From NCBI GenBank assembly GCA_014529385.2, contig CM043959.1, forward strand, positions 93,196,529 through 93,260,528: a stretch of 64,000 nt of DNA, read 5' to 3'. Shown here one piece after another: positions 11,400 to 23,369 of this stretch (its first letter is position 1; each line of letters starts with the position of its first letter). Below the pieces are notes generated by a model. It made no database searches. It was given only the letters and a program-made list of their open reading frames with translations, and was not told the origin of the DNA. Source of the DNA: Adiantum capillus-veneris. Its lineage: Eukaryota > Streptophyta > Polypodiopsida > Polypodiales > Pteridaceae. The position numbers were made by a program, and so were the translations under genes.

Positions 11400-11790
11400 T
11401 CTTCATTGAAACATCTACTAACCGCATTAGAAGTGGATGGCTTGGCCTTGTCATGGTTATGGCATTCTGAGAATATGTCCTACAGCGACCATTGTGATCT
11501 GGATTTCCCTACCATTAATCTCAACAAAACTTTTCTCTCGGTCAAATGTCTCCATCACCTACTTGGACAAGCCAGTGCTAAAGTCTAGTCTGGTAGCTTC
11601 TAAAACCACTTCCAAATCCCTCAAATTGAGAAGCATTCTCTTTGATGGAACACATATTTTCCAATGTTTGTGTGAGGTACAGATTCTTCTGACTATGTCT
11701 GCTCCCCAGTCGTGGGGCTCTCCAAATGCCAAGCCTCACTATCTTATTGGAGTGACAGTGAGAATCACAAACATAAATGTCATACCGTGG
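11400..11790 (-). pseudogene. Decayed ORF fragment, unidentified
   Basis: The minus strand gives a mostly open stretch containing LNLRDLEVVLEATRLDFSTG, then a stop, then VMETFDREKSFVEINGRE. The composition and the NGRE tract resemble N-terminal parts of ORFs found in plant non-autonomous LTR elements. I cannot assign a domain. The overlapping plus-strand ORF is taken as its shadow. Confidence 0.35.
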
Positions 11791-12525
11791 GATAGAGTTG
11801 ACTTAACTAGTGCATGGAGGCTACAAGAGGTTTTCAATCTCTCAAAAATCACACTCAATCCTTATCTAATGCAAATCTACACTCTACTGCATGTCAGGCA
11901 ATAGTTGCTATGTATGACCCCACAGACAAATCTCACCAGTTCACCAAGAAAACAAAATCCAATCGAGACAAAACTTATAGGATGGGTTAATAACATGAAA
12001 GACACATGCTTGACCCCTTAAATCCCCCTTTTGGTCACTTGCCAAAATCGTGCCTATTATCTAGAGAACAGATTTGACCTAGCCATTTTTTATTTGCAAT
12101 GAAGCCACTACACCTTTCCAATGCATAAAATGCAGTTTGTTAATGTAAATCTAGAGTTATAAGCATATTAGGGAGTAGTTGAGCAACAACAAAAATACAA
12201 TTTTACTGCAAGAAAAGCACAACGTTGCAAAGAGATTCCACCTGTGAATGCAGTGAAGCAAACGACACTTCAAACGGACACTTCATGAGGGAGTTATGAG
12301 CTTGAGAAAGAAGAAAGAGAGTACACAGTGCTCTGAAGTCATTCATAACGCTTATTATCCAAAAAGTCTCCATTTGGTTTTACAAATAATGGATTTAATA
12401 CCTTAGCCAAAGGTTCAGGGTTCAAAACCGAGCAAAAAGTTCCAACTCTCAACAACCTAGGATTGCTTGATACAATATGAAAGCACATAGCTCCACTTTG
12501 TCTGACTCATAATCATGTAATAGTT
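11791..12525. other. Sequence without recognised features
   Basis: No coding signal is recognised. Part or all may belong to the 3' LTR whose right end is at 12769; its left end could not be placed. Confidence 0.4.
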
Positions 12526-12705
12526 AAAAATTAATCTCGGAGTCAAAAGAATTACAATATCTTAGGGTTATGGGTGTCCAAAATTATCAAAAAGATTTAC
12601 AATATCGTAGGGTTATGGGTGTCCAAAGTTAAGAATTAATCTCGGAGTCAAAAGAATTACAATATCTTAGGGTTATGGGTGTCCAAAATTATCAAAAAGT
12701 GAAAA
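12526..12705. repeat. Tandem repeat in a putative LTR
   Basis: The unit AATTACAATATCTTAGGGTT plus ATGGGTGTCCAAA occurs three times (about 12550, 12597 and 12655), the outer two within a larger duplicated block starting TTAATCTCGGAGTCAAAAG. It lies inside the region expected to be the 3' LTR of the copia element. Confidence 0.8.
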
Positions 12706-12769
12706 ATTACATCACAAATTACATCAAAGGTTGTATGTAGGCTCTTGATATTGTCTATGTGCTAACATT

Positions 12770-12785
12770 TCCCCCCCTCCTAGAC
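12770..12785 (-). other. Polypurine tract
   Basis: The minus strand reads AGGAGGGGGGGAAA directly followed by TGTTAGCACA, an LTR start. This fixes the right end of a 3' LTR at 12769. Confidence 0.75.
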
Positions 12786-12884
12786 TGGGTTGTCCTCGAC
12801 ACAGCCTCAAGGAATTGGGTAGTGTTACAACTTGTGGTCTTATCGCTGCTTATTGAGGGATTCAAGAGCATCATAATAATTTAA

Positions 12885-13322
12885 TCAAAGTTTCTTATCT
12901 GGTTCGGTCAGGGATTGCAAGTTAATTGGAGTATTAAGCTCCATTGTTGTGTAGCCCACAAACCTGGCTCGAAGATTTTCCACCATAGGTCCGAAGATCT
13001 TGGATTTGAAAGTAAAGAACCCTGTGTAGAATGCCTCCTCAAATGTTTGCATGTAGTAGGAGGGTAAGAACATCACTCTAGCAAAGAACATCACTCTAGC
13101 AAAGAAACCATAGAGAACTTCATCTGGTGACTGATATGACAAATCATACCAGAGCCCTTGATTACCTTCAAGAAAGTCCATCCATGGCACCTCCGTCTTC
13201 TCTGCTTGATGAAAGGTTTGGATGCAGGTTAGAAGCATCTTGGAAATCTTTATGAACATGATGCATGTCAAATCTAGTAGTCTTTTGAAGATCTTGATTG
13301 CTTCAAAGAGGGTTTGGACCAT
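12885..13322 (-). pseudogene. 3' ORF segment, C-terminal part, unknown function
   Basis: A 145-codon open stretch just upstream of the polypurine tract. It contains a short internal duplication (FARVMFFARVMF, from a 21-bp tandem repeat at about 13076-13112). No domain recognised. It is likely the C-terminal end of the ORF that follows copia pol. Confidence 0.4.
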
Positions 13323-13597
13323 GTAGTCCTCTGCCGTTGGGAGGACTAAGCCATGGGTAATTCATCCATGTAGGATGTTTCTTTAAGGTCAATTTGGTGA
13401 CTACCCCAACTCCTCATTCTTGGCATCGGGAAAAATGTTGGATCCTTTTTTATTTCAAAGGGGTGCCTAAGTGTAGATGATTAGGTACCTTGGATGTCTT
13501 TTGAACTAGCACATCCGTGAAGCCGAGTGTGGATCGGCATTGTCTGCAGCTTGTTCTTTGACCAGTCCCTCCTTTACTTTGAGAATTTCATAGTTGA

Positions 13598-14221
13598 TCA
13601 ATGGGAAAGGTAGAGATTGTTGATGCCATGTATCAATGATTTGATTGCTCTTTGCTTGGAAGTGAGCTGGGCTACATTGGTGGAATGGAGAATCCGTTGC
13701 TCCAACACCATGGCATCCTTCCATATATCTTCTATTTCTGATTCTACACTGACTTTTAGAGCTTTTTTGACCTTGGTAGTGAAGTTGTCTATAGGTCCTC
13801 GCTTGGCCTCTATCTCAAATGTTGAGGACTCTGGGGTCACTCTTGTTTGGTCTACATATTCTTCTAATTGTAAGCATTTTAGTGCCCCTAGTTTCCTTTG
13901 GCAATGTGCTTGAAGCACCTCTTCTTCCTGGACATTTTGTTTTCCTTTTAGTTGCTCTTGAACTGTTGCCAATGCTGCTTGTAGAGAAGCTACCTACTTA
14001 TGATACTACACTTCTTTAGTCATGAATGAGAGACATATTTCTCTTTGTTGCATTTGCTCTAATTTTAGCTCTATTTCTAGGTCTTTAGTCTCTGTTTTTA
14101 GTGCTTGGTAGGTTAAGTTACAGCCTTGTAATGTAAGCACTTGTGTACTAGTTTTCAACTTCTCTAGGAGCTCGTTCTGATCTTTCAATCTAGATTCTAC
14201 TTGGCAAGCTTGAAGTTTCAA
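13598..14221 (-). pseudogene. 3' ORF segment, coiled-coil rich
   Basis: Two same-frame open stretches (14221-14006 and 13972-13598, split by stops near 13980-14005) are rich in Glu, Lys, Gln and Leu. Heptad-like spacing (ETKDLEIELKLEQMQQRE, then LQAALATVQEQLKGK) suggests a long coiled coil. Coiled coils are reported in the env-like ORF of Sireviruses. A structural or assembly role is only inferred. Confidence 0.5.
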
Positions 14222-14730
14222 TCCACTTCAAGGTAATTCTACAAAGATTGAGCATATATATTTTTATCTAGAATGGTTTCTTGGGCCTCTTGCAGCTTTT
14301 TCTCTCAAGCTTCATTGGCAGTTGTCAGTTGTTCCACAAGCTTTGTCATTGTCTTCAGTTCCTGCAATTGTTGGTTGTTGGCATCTTTCATCCTAGCCAT
14401 CTCTACCTAGGATTGCCTATGTAAAGAGATATATTCTTCTACAAAAGCGTCCGCTACTTCTATCTAGTAAGGTGTTTGTTGGCAGCCCTTATCTGCTTCA
14501 CCCTTTCATCTTTGGCATACAATGCTATCTTCGATTTGTCTACATTGTGAGCAAATTGGGCATATTCCTCAATGGCTTGTAGATTGAGCGGCTAAGATGT
14601 TGAAGGTTGTGAGGTATTTGCCACTTCATGTTGCCCTTTTTCTGTGCACCCTACTGAGTCTTCTCACTTTTTGGTTCTGCTCGCTTCTCACCAGCAGGTG
14701 TGTCACTTAGAGGTACTGCTTTGTTTTCCT

Positions 14731-15375
14731 CTAACGGAGTGTCCCCTTTAGAGGTAGGCTCTTGTTGAGCTTCCTCATTCTCTTGGTCTTCAGGATCATC
14801 CATATGTACATCTTCCTCTCAGTAGCCGGTACATTGGTGCCTACTATTGATGGCACGTGCTCTTCTTTTGTTTCCTTGATGGTTTCTACTTGAATAGCCT
14901 CTTCATCTCTAACCTCTTCCACAGGGAGATGGAGTAGACACTTGGGTAGTGGATGGGGGTGGTGGTGCATCCTCTGGTTGGGTGGTAGGCAAATAAGAGG
15001 TGACCACTTCTGCTTGAGCTCTATCCATCTCTTCTTCTTGATACATCTTTATTTGCATATTCGTTTGTGTATGGGGCTACCAAAACTCTTTGAAATCCCC
15101 TTGCAGGCCTCTTTCCCTCTCAAAGGCTTCTCTTTCATGCTCTAGCTTGACCCCTCTTTGTGATGGTTCTTCAATAGTGATTGGTCAGCCGCCGCCGCCG
15201 ACAAGCTCTCTTTGAGGGTCTATCTTGTACCTTCTCTTTGCCTTTATCTCTTTTTCTTTGTCCTTCTTCCAACTCTGGATCGGCTTTGCTTTCATTAGAC
15301 TCCTTATATTCAGGGTCCTCCATAGGCCCTACATCACTCTCTACTAGAATGGTTTGTGATTGTTTTCTCTAACCT
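14731..15375 (-). pseudogene. 3' ORF segment, charged low-complexity region
   Basis: The minus strand encodes an acidic then basic region (DPELEEGQRKRDKGKEK, then a run RACRRRRL that could be a nuclear localisation signal). It is broken by several stops. It joins the coiled-coil part to the upstream part of the same ORF region. No domain recognised. Confidence 0.35.
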
Positions 15376-16107
15376 TCAAAGAAGTGGAGGGAGCTCCTCT
15401 TCCTCCTCTTCTCTTTCTTCATTTTTCAACCCTGTTGCTAGCCACAAGTTTTGTTTTGGAGCTGGTGGCAAACTTTTTGCCATCCCTACTGCATGATACA
15501 CAATTCTGGTAAGGAATTCTTGAACTCCAAGGTGCTTGATGCCTTTGGTCTTTTTTGTGCGCTTGAGGGTGTTCAGCATGTATGACATGTGGTCAATGGG
15601 CATTGGTAGCCTGATCTTCAATGCGGTTGGAAAGGTTGATGCCACAACATGGTTAAGGCATGTGCAGCAAGGTGGCCTCTTTGTGGAGAAGCAAAAATGT
15701 TGGTGGAATAGCCTAGTAGGCTCCTCTGTCGGTTGATGGATCATGTCTTGGAAGGTGGAGGCTATAGTATTCCTAGTGAACACCCTTGTTTTATTCTTCT
15801 CCTTTGATTGCATGGACTTGCCTTCAATGGGTAACTTAAATTCTTTTGCTACTATCTCCTTGGAGATGTTTACCTCAGTGGTTGTCCGGTTGCATCTGAG
15901 ATTTGGGTTGTGCCATCCTCTTTGATTGGATTCATAAGCTCTCTGTAAATCCACTCCACACGACTTCAACTGGTAAAAGTCTTGGAGTCCAAGCTTTCGG
16001 TGTGAAGCTTGCAACTCTTGTGCTTGAGACACGTTATGGATTTCCTTGGGAAGCAACTGGAGCTCCACTTCCCGATTGTCTGCAATTTGAAGTCTTCCTT
16101 GAAACAC
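15376..16107 (-). pseudogene. 3' ORF segment, N-terminal part, unknown function
   Basis: A 243-codon open stretch starts about 100 bp after the end of copia RNase H. It contains GWHNPNLRCNRTTTEVNISK and EIVAKEFKLPIEG, wording that resembles the plant mobile domain-like ORFs carried by some retroelements. That resemblance is from memory and weak. It ends in a Glu-rich tail. Confidence 0.45.
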
Positions 16108-16204
16108 AACACCATGATTTCTTTCCAGCAGTTCTCTAGGAAATGTCTTCTTGGATCTAGTATTAACTCCTCTTCTAGCTGGAACTTCTCAACCTACACC
16201 CATT

Positions 16205-16770
16205 AACTCAAGGCAATGCACAAACTAATCCTTAGCTAGGCTCTTCGTAAGAGCATCTACTAGGTTGTCCATAGTTTGGACCTTGACAAGCTCCAAACGC
16301 TTATCTGTCAATGCATCCCAAGTGAGTTGATACATCACCTCAATGTGTTGACTTGGAATGAAACATGGGATTCCTTGCCAAAGCAATGACACTCTAACTA
16401 TCACAATGAAAAATTGGAACTTACTAGATGTTTAGATCTCCCACTAAGCGTGCCAACCATGTAGCTTCCTTGCTGGCATCTGACGTTGCAACTTACTCAA
16501 CCTCTATATAGTGGAAGAGGACGTACAATCTTGGAGAGATGATCTCCAAGAAATGGCTCCTCCTGCAAATGTCAAAATGTAGCTAGCTATAGATATCCTA
16601 CTATCTCTGTAACCTGCATAATCAAATTTTCCTTGCTAAGTTTCAAATATGATGGTAGTGGGGTACTCTGAAGCACTACAAGACTTTGTGGATATAAGAT
16701 TCTTGATATATCTCAAGAATGACTCCTTCCTTGTCTCTCTTGGTATGCATACCAAGAAATGATTTGCTTT
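16205..16770 (-). pseudogene. Ty1/copia RNase H, C-terminal pol fragment
   Basis: With frame changes the minus strand gives the copia RNase H signature in order: DYAGYRDSRISIASY, a SWRSSLQDCTSSST segment, an EAEY-like block converted to stops and shifts, a KEATWL-like block, SQHIEV (normally KHIE) and the terminal VDALTKSLAKD (normally DxLTKxL). All catalytic blocks are damaged. It is cut at its upstream end by the LTR starting at 16773. Confidence 0.75.
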
Positions 16771-16772
16771 GC

Positions 16773-17330
16773 TGTTAGTAGATTGACCAAACGGGCGTCC
16801 ACCTGGTCGGACACGTAGCCGGACATCGCATTTGTAGTCTATTATTTTTTGGAGCTAGTGTAGTGATACTCTGTGTAAATCATGATTCCATAGGAGTAGG
16901 TCAATTCCTGAGTTGTAATTCTTTCATGATATTTGTAAAGGCCCTTGTGAGTTGGCCACTGGCCATTTGAAATCCCTAGGTATAAGGGTCAATAAATTTA
17001 ATGTGAAAAGAAGGGTTATCTTTGGAAAGAGAGGAGAGCTCTGATGTACGTACGCTCAAGAGACTACAAAGCTCCAACTTATAATCATCACAACTAATGA
17101 TTGGGTAATCCATTTTCAATTCCAAAACTTGCATTGTGTTCCTCTTTCCATGCTCTTTCATTCAAGTGTAAGCATTATTAGGATTGTTGAGGTTCACGAT
17201 CGACTATGCATTAGTAAGCCTAATCTTTATATTTGAGTGCTTAAATCACTATTTTTTGTCGTTTTGATCATAGGAGAGTGTTCTTAGACCATAGGGCGAC
17301 CTATCTGGATAGTTTTGTTGCAATTTTCAG
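16773..17330 (+). mobile_element. LTR fragment of the TGTTAG family, plus orientation
   Basis: It starts TGTTAGTAGATTGACC and matches, in reverse orientation, 58609 down to about 58090 (shared landmarks: TAGTCTATTATTTTT, CTTTCATGATAT, GCCCTTGTGAG or GGCCCATGTGAG, TATGGTCTA.GAACACTCTCC). Similarity stops after TTGCAATTTT near 17325. It may be a solo or truncated LTR inserted in the copia element. No polypurine tract precedes it and no primer site was found. Confidence 0.6.
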
Positions 17331-17408
17331 AGTCTTACCATACCCCAAGCAATATTTTTCAAGAAAACACAAATCCGAGCGAACAATTTAGGGTAGACCA
17401 CGTACCGC

Positions 17409-17412
<4 letters not shown>

Positions 17413-17455
<43 letters not shown>
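17413..17455. repeat. (GA)n microsatellite
   Basis: An uninterrupted GA run of 43 bases. Confidence 0.97.
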
Positions 17456-17459
<4 letters not shown>

Positions 17460-17952
17460 CACAAACCACAAGAGGAGAATCTCTCTTGATTCTTCACTTT
17501 CATTGTTTTAAAAAATTGTATAGCCGAATACCTCTAAGATTTTCCATGTGTTTATTTCTATGAGGTCACAAGACTGTCAAAGAGTGGTGAAAGTATGGAA
17601 ATAGGGTTTATACTTCAGCATGACACACACATATGTTTGATCAAATGTGGTGGGAATGTAGCCCTTAAGAGGCGACCATGATGGGGTGTGACAGTTGGCC
17701 ACATCCACAAACATTAAAAAAGGAGGTCTTTTGCAATGAGGTCCCAACACATTTGTCAAAACATGCTTAAGTTATTCCCTCTAGGTATGCACACCGATGT
17801 GCACACCACAAACATTAAGAAAAAAATGTCTTTTGCAACTTATGGGGATTTAAAGATGTCCAATCCAATCCAGATTCATATAATATAAATGCTAAATTTG
17901 TTTAAACATTGAATCACTTTCAAATAAACTCAGTATCCTTAGACATGCATGC
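17456..17952. other. Unassigned sequence left of element A
   Basis: No coding signal. A short local duplication (CACAAACATTAA..AAA..TCTTTTGCAA at about 17708-17738 and 17808-17840) is visible. This is part of the level-0 DNA into which element A inserted. Confidence 0.4.
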
Positions 17953-18664
17953 TGAAGATGGGGAACTCACCCAGCACAAACACAAGGGACTCTCTATAGT
18001 TCAGGGTATCCACAGCACCCCTATCCTCTCGAAAAACACCTTCAAAAACACGCTTCACACTAGCAGACCACCGCCTGCTCAATTTCCACTGCTCACACAC
18101 TCCACAAGTCCACCACACAAGCACACCTACTGCCACTATCTATCTCCACCCTTACACACACACAACTACTCAATCTCACTCTCTCACACAAAACACCGTC
18201 AGTTCGGAGGGGCACACACTTCCACACTGCTAGCACCGAGGCAAAACACCAGAGCAGGAGAAGGAGAAGGGGGGAAGGGAAGACTAAAACAAAGTGGGGC
18301 AATAGTGGCTTGATTGCATTTCACAAGGCATGCACACAGGCTTGCACTGCAATCATCATGGTCATTCTCAAGAAAAACTACAAAGGGGTTTGGCAGGAAT
18401 GCTCCTCTCCCAAACAACCAACCCAAGAACTCACACACTCTCTCTAACTTGGCTCTCTGGAGGCTCACCATCTCAAGGCCCTGGCAAGAAGCCTACTCTG
18501 GCAAAAAGCATGAAAAAAGGCTCAAAAATGGTTTATCTAGGGGTGCCCCTTTCAATTTGGGAATCTAGGGGCTCTGATTGGTCCAGCTTGCATCCACATT
18601 TGGTCACCTTGGCAGGAGGTAGCCGCCTCTAGCTCCATCTGCTCTCTTTCTCTCTCTTTTGCAC

Positions 18665-18666
<2 letters not shown>

Positions 18667-18702
<36 letters not shown>
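18667..18702. repeat. Poly-G tract (36 bases)
   Basis: A 36-base homopolymer G run. The equivalent tract in the partner LTR (49133-49147) is 15 bases. Confidence 0.95.
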
Positions 18703-18704
<2 letters not shown>

Positions 18705-18818
18705 TTAGTGATGTCCCTATTGCCCCTAGGCATTTTTTTATTTTTTCTTCAATTTTCACCCTTTGAGAGCTTAGCTTTGCACTGCCCCTTTGTTTTCTCC
18801 CTTTGACCACCATTGTCC

Positions 18819-18923
<105 letters not shown>

Positions 18924-20360
18924 TCTCCCTTTTTGGTCCCGACCTCCCTCTTTACCTTTGCCTTCGCTCTGCCGGCTTTGAAACAGGCCCGCCCTTTGCA
19001 CTTGCCCCGGCTTGGGCGCCTTTTGACCACACCCTTTCCCATTTTCTATCTCTCTCTCTCTCTCTCTTCCCTCGCGGGACTTCCCTTTTACTTATGCACC
19101 CGAGGAGGGGGGCATTAGCGACATCGCTATTGCCTCCCCCATTTTACCTTCAAAAAATGGCCTTCAAGGCCACGGGAACATGTCCCCTTGTCGGGCGCTG
19201 CCACGTCAGTTGTTGCTGCTGTCAAGGCCGTCGCCTCCATCCACATTGAGCGTGTTCCACCACCTCAGGAAGCCTCCACCAGCCAAAACCAGTGCCCAAT
19301 GTGGCCCAAAGCGCCACCACGCCTGCCAACGCAGTGCCCCACCATAGGTGAACTCCAACTCCCTCTCTCGTATGCTTTCACAAGAGGTCACGCTTTAGCT
19401 TATGTACCCCGGTCTCTGGACCTCTTTCAGCACATGTGGGGCTATGCACCACCATGTGGCAGAAGTTGGGGCGCCCTCTCTTGGGATAGTCTCCAAGGCT
19501 TAAAAAATAAATAAAAATCCTTCACGTTCATTTCCCCCCCCTACTTCACAAGCTTGTCACATTTTACTCAGAGGCCAGTTTCCTGAGCCACAAAACCTGG
19601 CCGCCGACGGAGCCTATTCCCGATATTGAACTCCCCTATGCTCACCACACTCCGAATTTCCCCGAGCTCGTGGTTTGAGGTGACCAAAACTCAAAAAAAT
19701 CATCTGCAACCACTTCCCTCCCAACAATTCCATGCTTTCTCAGGCCGTAACTTGGTGCTCGGGGCTCAAAATCACGAGCTGTGACTTCTTGCTGACTCCA
19801 CTCAGCATGCTCTACCTGGTTGAACCCTATCAAGGCCTAAAAAACTCCAGATGACATATCCTCTGATGCAAGCAAGTGGGCATAGTCCTGGCCCCCGAAA
19901 AAACTTTTGATGGCCATAACTTACTATCCAGAGCTCTGATTAGCAATCCGAGAAGACAGGCATGCTCCATAATTTGAACTATATGCCTCTGTCTATTGAC
20001 ACATGTGTGGGACACATGTCCCCAGCTGCCCTGCCCGTCGGGGATCTGCTAAGCCTTCTAACTTTGAACTTCCGTATCTTGAGCACCAGGGCTCCGTTTG
20101 ACAAGCCGCCTGGACCGGATTCTAGAGTACACTGAACACTACATTCCAAAGCACTGATTCAGCACTTTGGACACCTTCACCTGCAATCCCATCTGGGCTC
20201 CTCTTGAAGCTTTTTTGGCCTAAAGAACCGCTTTAGATATACATTTCCTCTAACCTTTGGCTGCCTAGGACCGAGGTACCTGCCCTAGCCTTTTGCACTG
20301 CACCTTCTTGTAGCCTTTGCCTGGACCACTTTCTAGCTTGGACCAACTTTGGCTGCACCA

Positions 20361-21390
20361 TCATTGCCCACACCCTTGTTGAACATTTATATTCAACCAC
20401 ACAAAGGCTTATTGCACTAAAAAACCCAAACAAACTCTTTGTACACCACAGAAACACCTAGCATATGTACAAAACCTAGCATCTATCACCCGCCATCTTT
20501 GCTCATGCGGGTTGCCCAAGCCCCTGCTTTACCTGTCGTCAACCACTAGGGTCAAACACCTTGCATTGGTCTCTTTCGTCCACCTGTAATATCCTTGCAT
20601 AGTGCCACACCAAGGCACATAACCAACTACATAGCCAAATTGCCAGCAACATACCTCTACCACTCCAAGCATTTATTGGAAAATTGTCCACTCGCAACCA
20701 AGCACCTCCAAGAACACCAAATAGAGCACCCTCCTGCTCACCATTCACATAAATACTTGCACCATTGCTCGTACCAAATAGACCTGACATACCTAACCCA
20801 CCCTCCCATCATGTAAAGCTAGATCCTCATCTAGCGGATCTTGCATCTCTTCAATGGCCCACTGCACAACTGCTTTTATCAACATCCCTTTCAACCACCA
20901 CTCACAGACCTCCTTAGAAAGCTTGGACATCACCTTGGAATTTGTATCACCTATTACAGAGTGCACTGATTGCATAGGAAGCACCTCTATCTTTGACTTC
21001 GCATCGCCCTTCTCACCTGCCACGCACTCAATTCCAGCATTGTCAAGCTCCTCCTCTTCAATTGGCCCTTCAAGGTCGATAAGCACCACTTGCTTGTCCG
21101 CCGCTGAAATTACCTGCTCTTCTACCGTTGCATCAAGCTCCACCAAAGAAGAGAGAACTTGTTCTCTACCCCATCATCCCTCTCTTGTTCCATAGGCTAC
21201 TCTATCTTGGCAATACTTTACACCTGTTGCACCATTATGGCACATTCCATAGTTGCCTTCACCAACATGGCCATTAGCATGGCGCCACACACTAGCTTTA
21301 CTTGCTCTTCACCACATGTAGGCCTGAACTGCTCCACTTTGGGTCTTCACTGGGCACCTCGGCTTGCACTTCATGCTGCTCCTCGCACAC
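20361..21390 (-). pseudogene. Element A: 3' part of the acidic ORF and 3' UTR
   Basis: A minus-strand open stretch (21146-20793) contains VVLIDLEGPIEEEELD and LSKEVCEWWLKGMLIKAVVQ, clearly related to the C-terminal half of the element D protein (DLEGPIDDEGLN, ISKEVCNPWLKGML). The upstream continuation of the ORF is beyond the B insertion at 47402. Sequence from 20398 to 20792 is 3' untranslated with no ORF. Confidence 0.65.
20378..20397. repeat. Hairpin next to the polypurine tract of element A
   Basis: GTTGAACATTTATATTCAAC can fold into a 9-bp stem with one mismatch. It sits 17 bp from the LTR end, beside the purine-rich tract. The same hairpin is in element D at 37141-37160. Confidence 0.6.
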
Positions 21391-21748
21391 TGTCATTACA
21401 ATCAATATCTAATTCTCCTAAATGATTTTCTCATGTTAAACTAATTATTTAACATGGGAAAGTGCCAGGGGAGAAAAGGCTAGAATATTGGTTAAGTGAG
21501 CAGACACGCCATAGTAGGGATCCAAAAGGGGGTCCATCTGCAAAAGAGCTATGTGCAACAATGGGCTTAAAAGACCCTAAGGTTCAGTCCATTAAGACTT
21601 CCAAAATGCTAAGGTTCCAAAATTCAAAGGTTGTGTCCAAAGGTCAAACATTAGGGAAATTGGATGCTTTGTGTGTGCCCCAAAAGTCTTCATCCATCTC
21701 TACATAGAAGGGGGCGAGCCTTGCAAAAGTAGGGGATGAGAGAGAAGA

Positions 21749-21780
<32 letters not shown>

Positions 21781-22955
21781 GCTCCCTTTACACAAAGGGA
21801 ATAAGGGACACATGTCAGCTCCCTAGCCCAAATGCCCACAAGGTGTACTCAGATCCTATTGGATGGCCTTGGAGGTGGACCAATGAGAATTAGGCTAGAG
21901 TAAATCTAGTTTATTTAATTTAAAAACACGTAATAAAAGAACCAATGGGAATTAGGCTCTCTAGAAGACTATTGGACAGTCTCCCAAGGGGCCCAATGGC
22001 TAGCCTGATTCCTATTGGCCAGGAGGCAAAGGTGTCCAATGAGAGTTTAGTTGCATTTATTAATTACCTAAAGCTCACACAAAAGGGGAAAGGGGGACAC
22101 ATGTCAGAAGGCTATCACTTACGCTGCTTAATGGCCATTGGCTAAGCCTGGGGAGGTCCAATAGGATGCTGGAAAGAGAAAATAGCAAGGGGGGTCGACC
22201 AAGAGAGAGAGGGGGACTGATTTTTCAAAGGCATTATCACCTACACACTCACACTAGCTCGTGTGTGGAGTAAGAAGAATCTCTCTCTCTTTTCAAGCTT
22301 TAATGGAAAGCTTATCACATACTCGAAGCTTTTGAGAAGGAAGGCCTACCCCAACAACTCTTGGCTTTGTGATGCAAATCCAACCAAGAGCCAAGCTTCA
22401 ATGCATGCTCATCTCCTCTACCATGCTAATTACTAAGCTAATCTATGCTAATATGAGTGATTATGTGAGGAGATGTACATCCTTCTCGTAAGAATACTCC
22501 TTCTTCCTCTCAATCTACTCTCATACCCCACTAGCTCTCACCATCTTCAAAGGTGTGTGAGGTCTTGGGTCTGAGACCATGAGGGAATTGATGTTGTGTT
22601 TGATAAGTATTTTGCTTAGTGCATGAAATTTCCATCTTCATTACACTAACTAGTATTGAAGGAACACAAAGAATTGTATTGTAAAATGTCTCTCTTGATG
22701 GGAGAAACCATAATACAAAGCCTTTTGGAGGGGGGACCGGATCCATGTAAATGCGATCCTCAACTATTGTCAATAGCTTAATTCCTCTCTCTTTTGAATT
22801 ATTGTTCATGCTATCTAACTAAGTGTTATGATTCTTGTTGCTCTCTCCACCCAAGCACTCTTGTCATTCTCATTAGGAATCTATTCTAATGAAATGCTCA
22901 CTATGTTCATGCTATTTTCCGCTACACAGAAGTTACTAGACCATTAAATGTTACA
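21391..22955 (+). mobile_element. 5' LTR of element B
   Basis: 1565 bp, from TGTCATTACAATCAATA to TTAAATGTTACA. It is very similar to 45828-47401, and the boundaries are where similarity begins and ends. It has a longer CA run at 21750-21778 than its partner. Confidence 0.93.
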
Positions 22956-22956
22956 T

Positions 22957-22969
22957 TGGTATCATAGCA
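22957..22969 (+). other. Primer binding site of element B
   Basis: TGGTATCATAGCA, one base after the LTR, is the initiator Met primer site with one change (usually TGGTATCAGAGC). A leader without ORFs of about 400 bp follows up to gag. Confidence 0.85.
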
Positions 22970-23369
22970 CAAGGGTTCTCTTTTCTTGCTCAAGAAGGGA
23001 GGCCCTCAAGCTACCTATAAATGGTTGGTATTATTAATTGCATGGGAGTAAGTAGAATAGGGAATTTTTAGCCTTGTAGTGCACCTGCCTTCGTGCAGTT
23101 AACGAGCATCACCGTCAAGAGCCATGGTCTCAATAGTGGAGTCCTATGGGGCTTGCCTATGGCTTGACCATTATTGAGCTATTAGAAGCTTGGCAAGCCG
23201 ATGCTGTTTTGGTGTTGAACGACCCTGTCTTCTATTCCTTGCAATTAATGGTATTCAAGACACATGTACAGTAGCTTGAATGCTTGTTCTAAAGGGATAA
23301 AGAGGAGTAGCAACTAGGGCTTGAAGTGCCAAAGTACACCTAAAAAGTTTACACCAAAATGTTGTTAGA

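Larger units (their letters stand above)
12770..16770 (-). mobile_element. Decayed Ty1/copia element with long 3' ORF region (Sirevirus-like)
   Basis: On the minus strand a copia RNase H (16770-16205) is followed by about 3.3 kb of further open stretches (16107 to 12885), then a polypurine tract and 3' LTR. An ORF between pol and the 3' LTR, with coiled-coil content, is the hallmark of Sirevirus/Maximus copia elements, so I infer that lineage. The upstream part (gag, integrase, most of the reverse transcriptase) is cut off at 16770 by another LTR. All parts contain stops. Confidence 0.6.

Noticed and set aside
11437..11904. 155-codon plus-strand ORF
   Set aside because: The minus strand gives a more protein-like reading (LNLRDLEVVLEATRLDFSTG); the plus ORF has no recognisable motif.
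22531..22809. Minus-strand ORF also present at 46998-47270
   Set aside because: It lies in the LTR pair of element B, antisense to the element; duplication is due to the LTRs.
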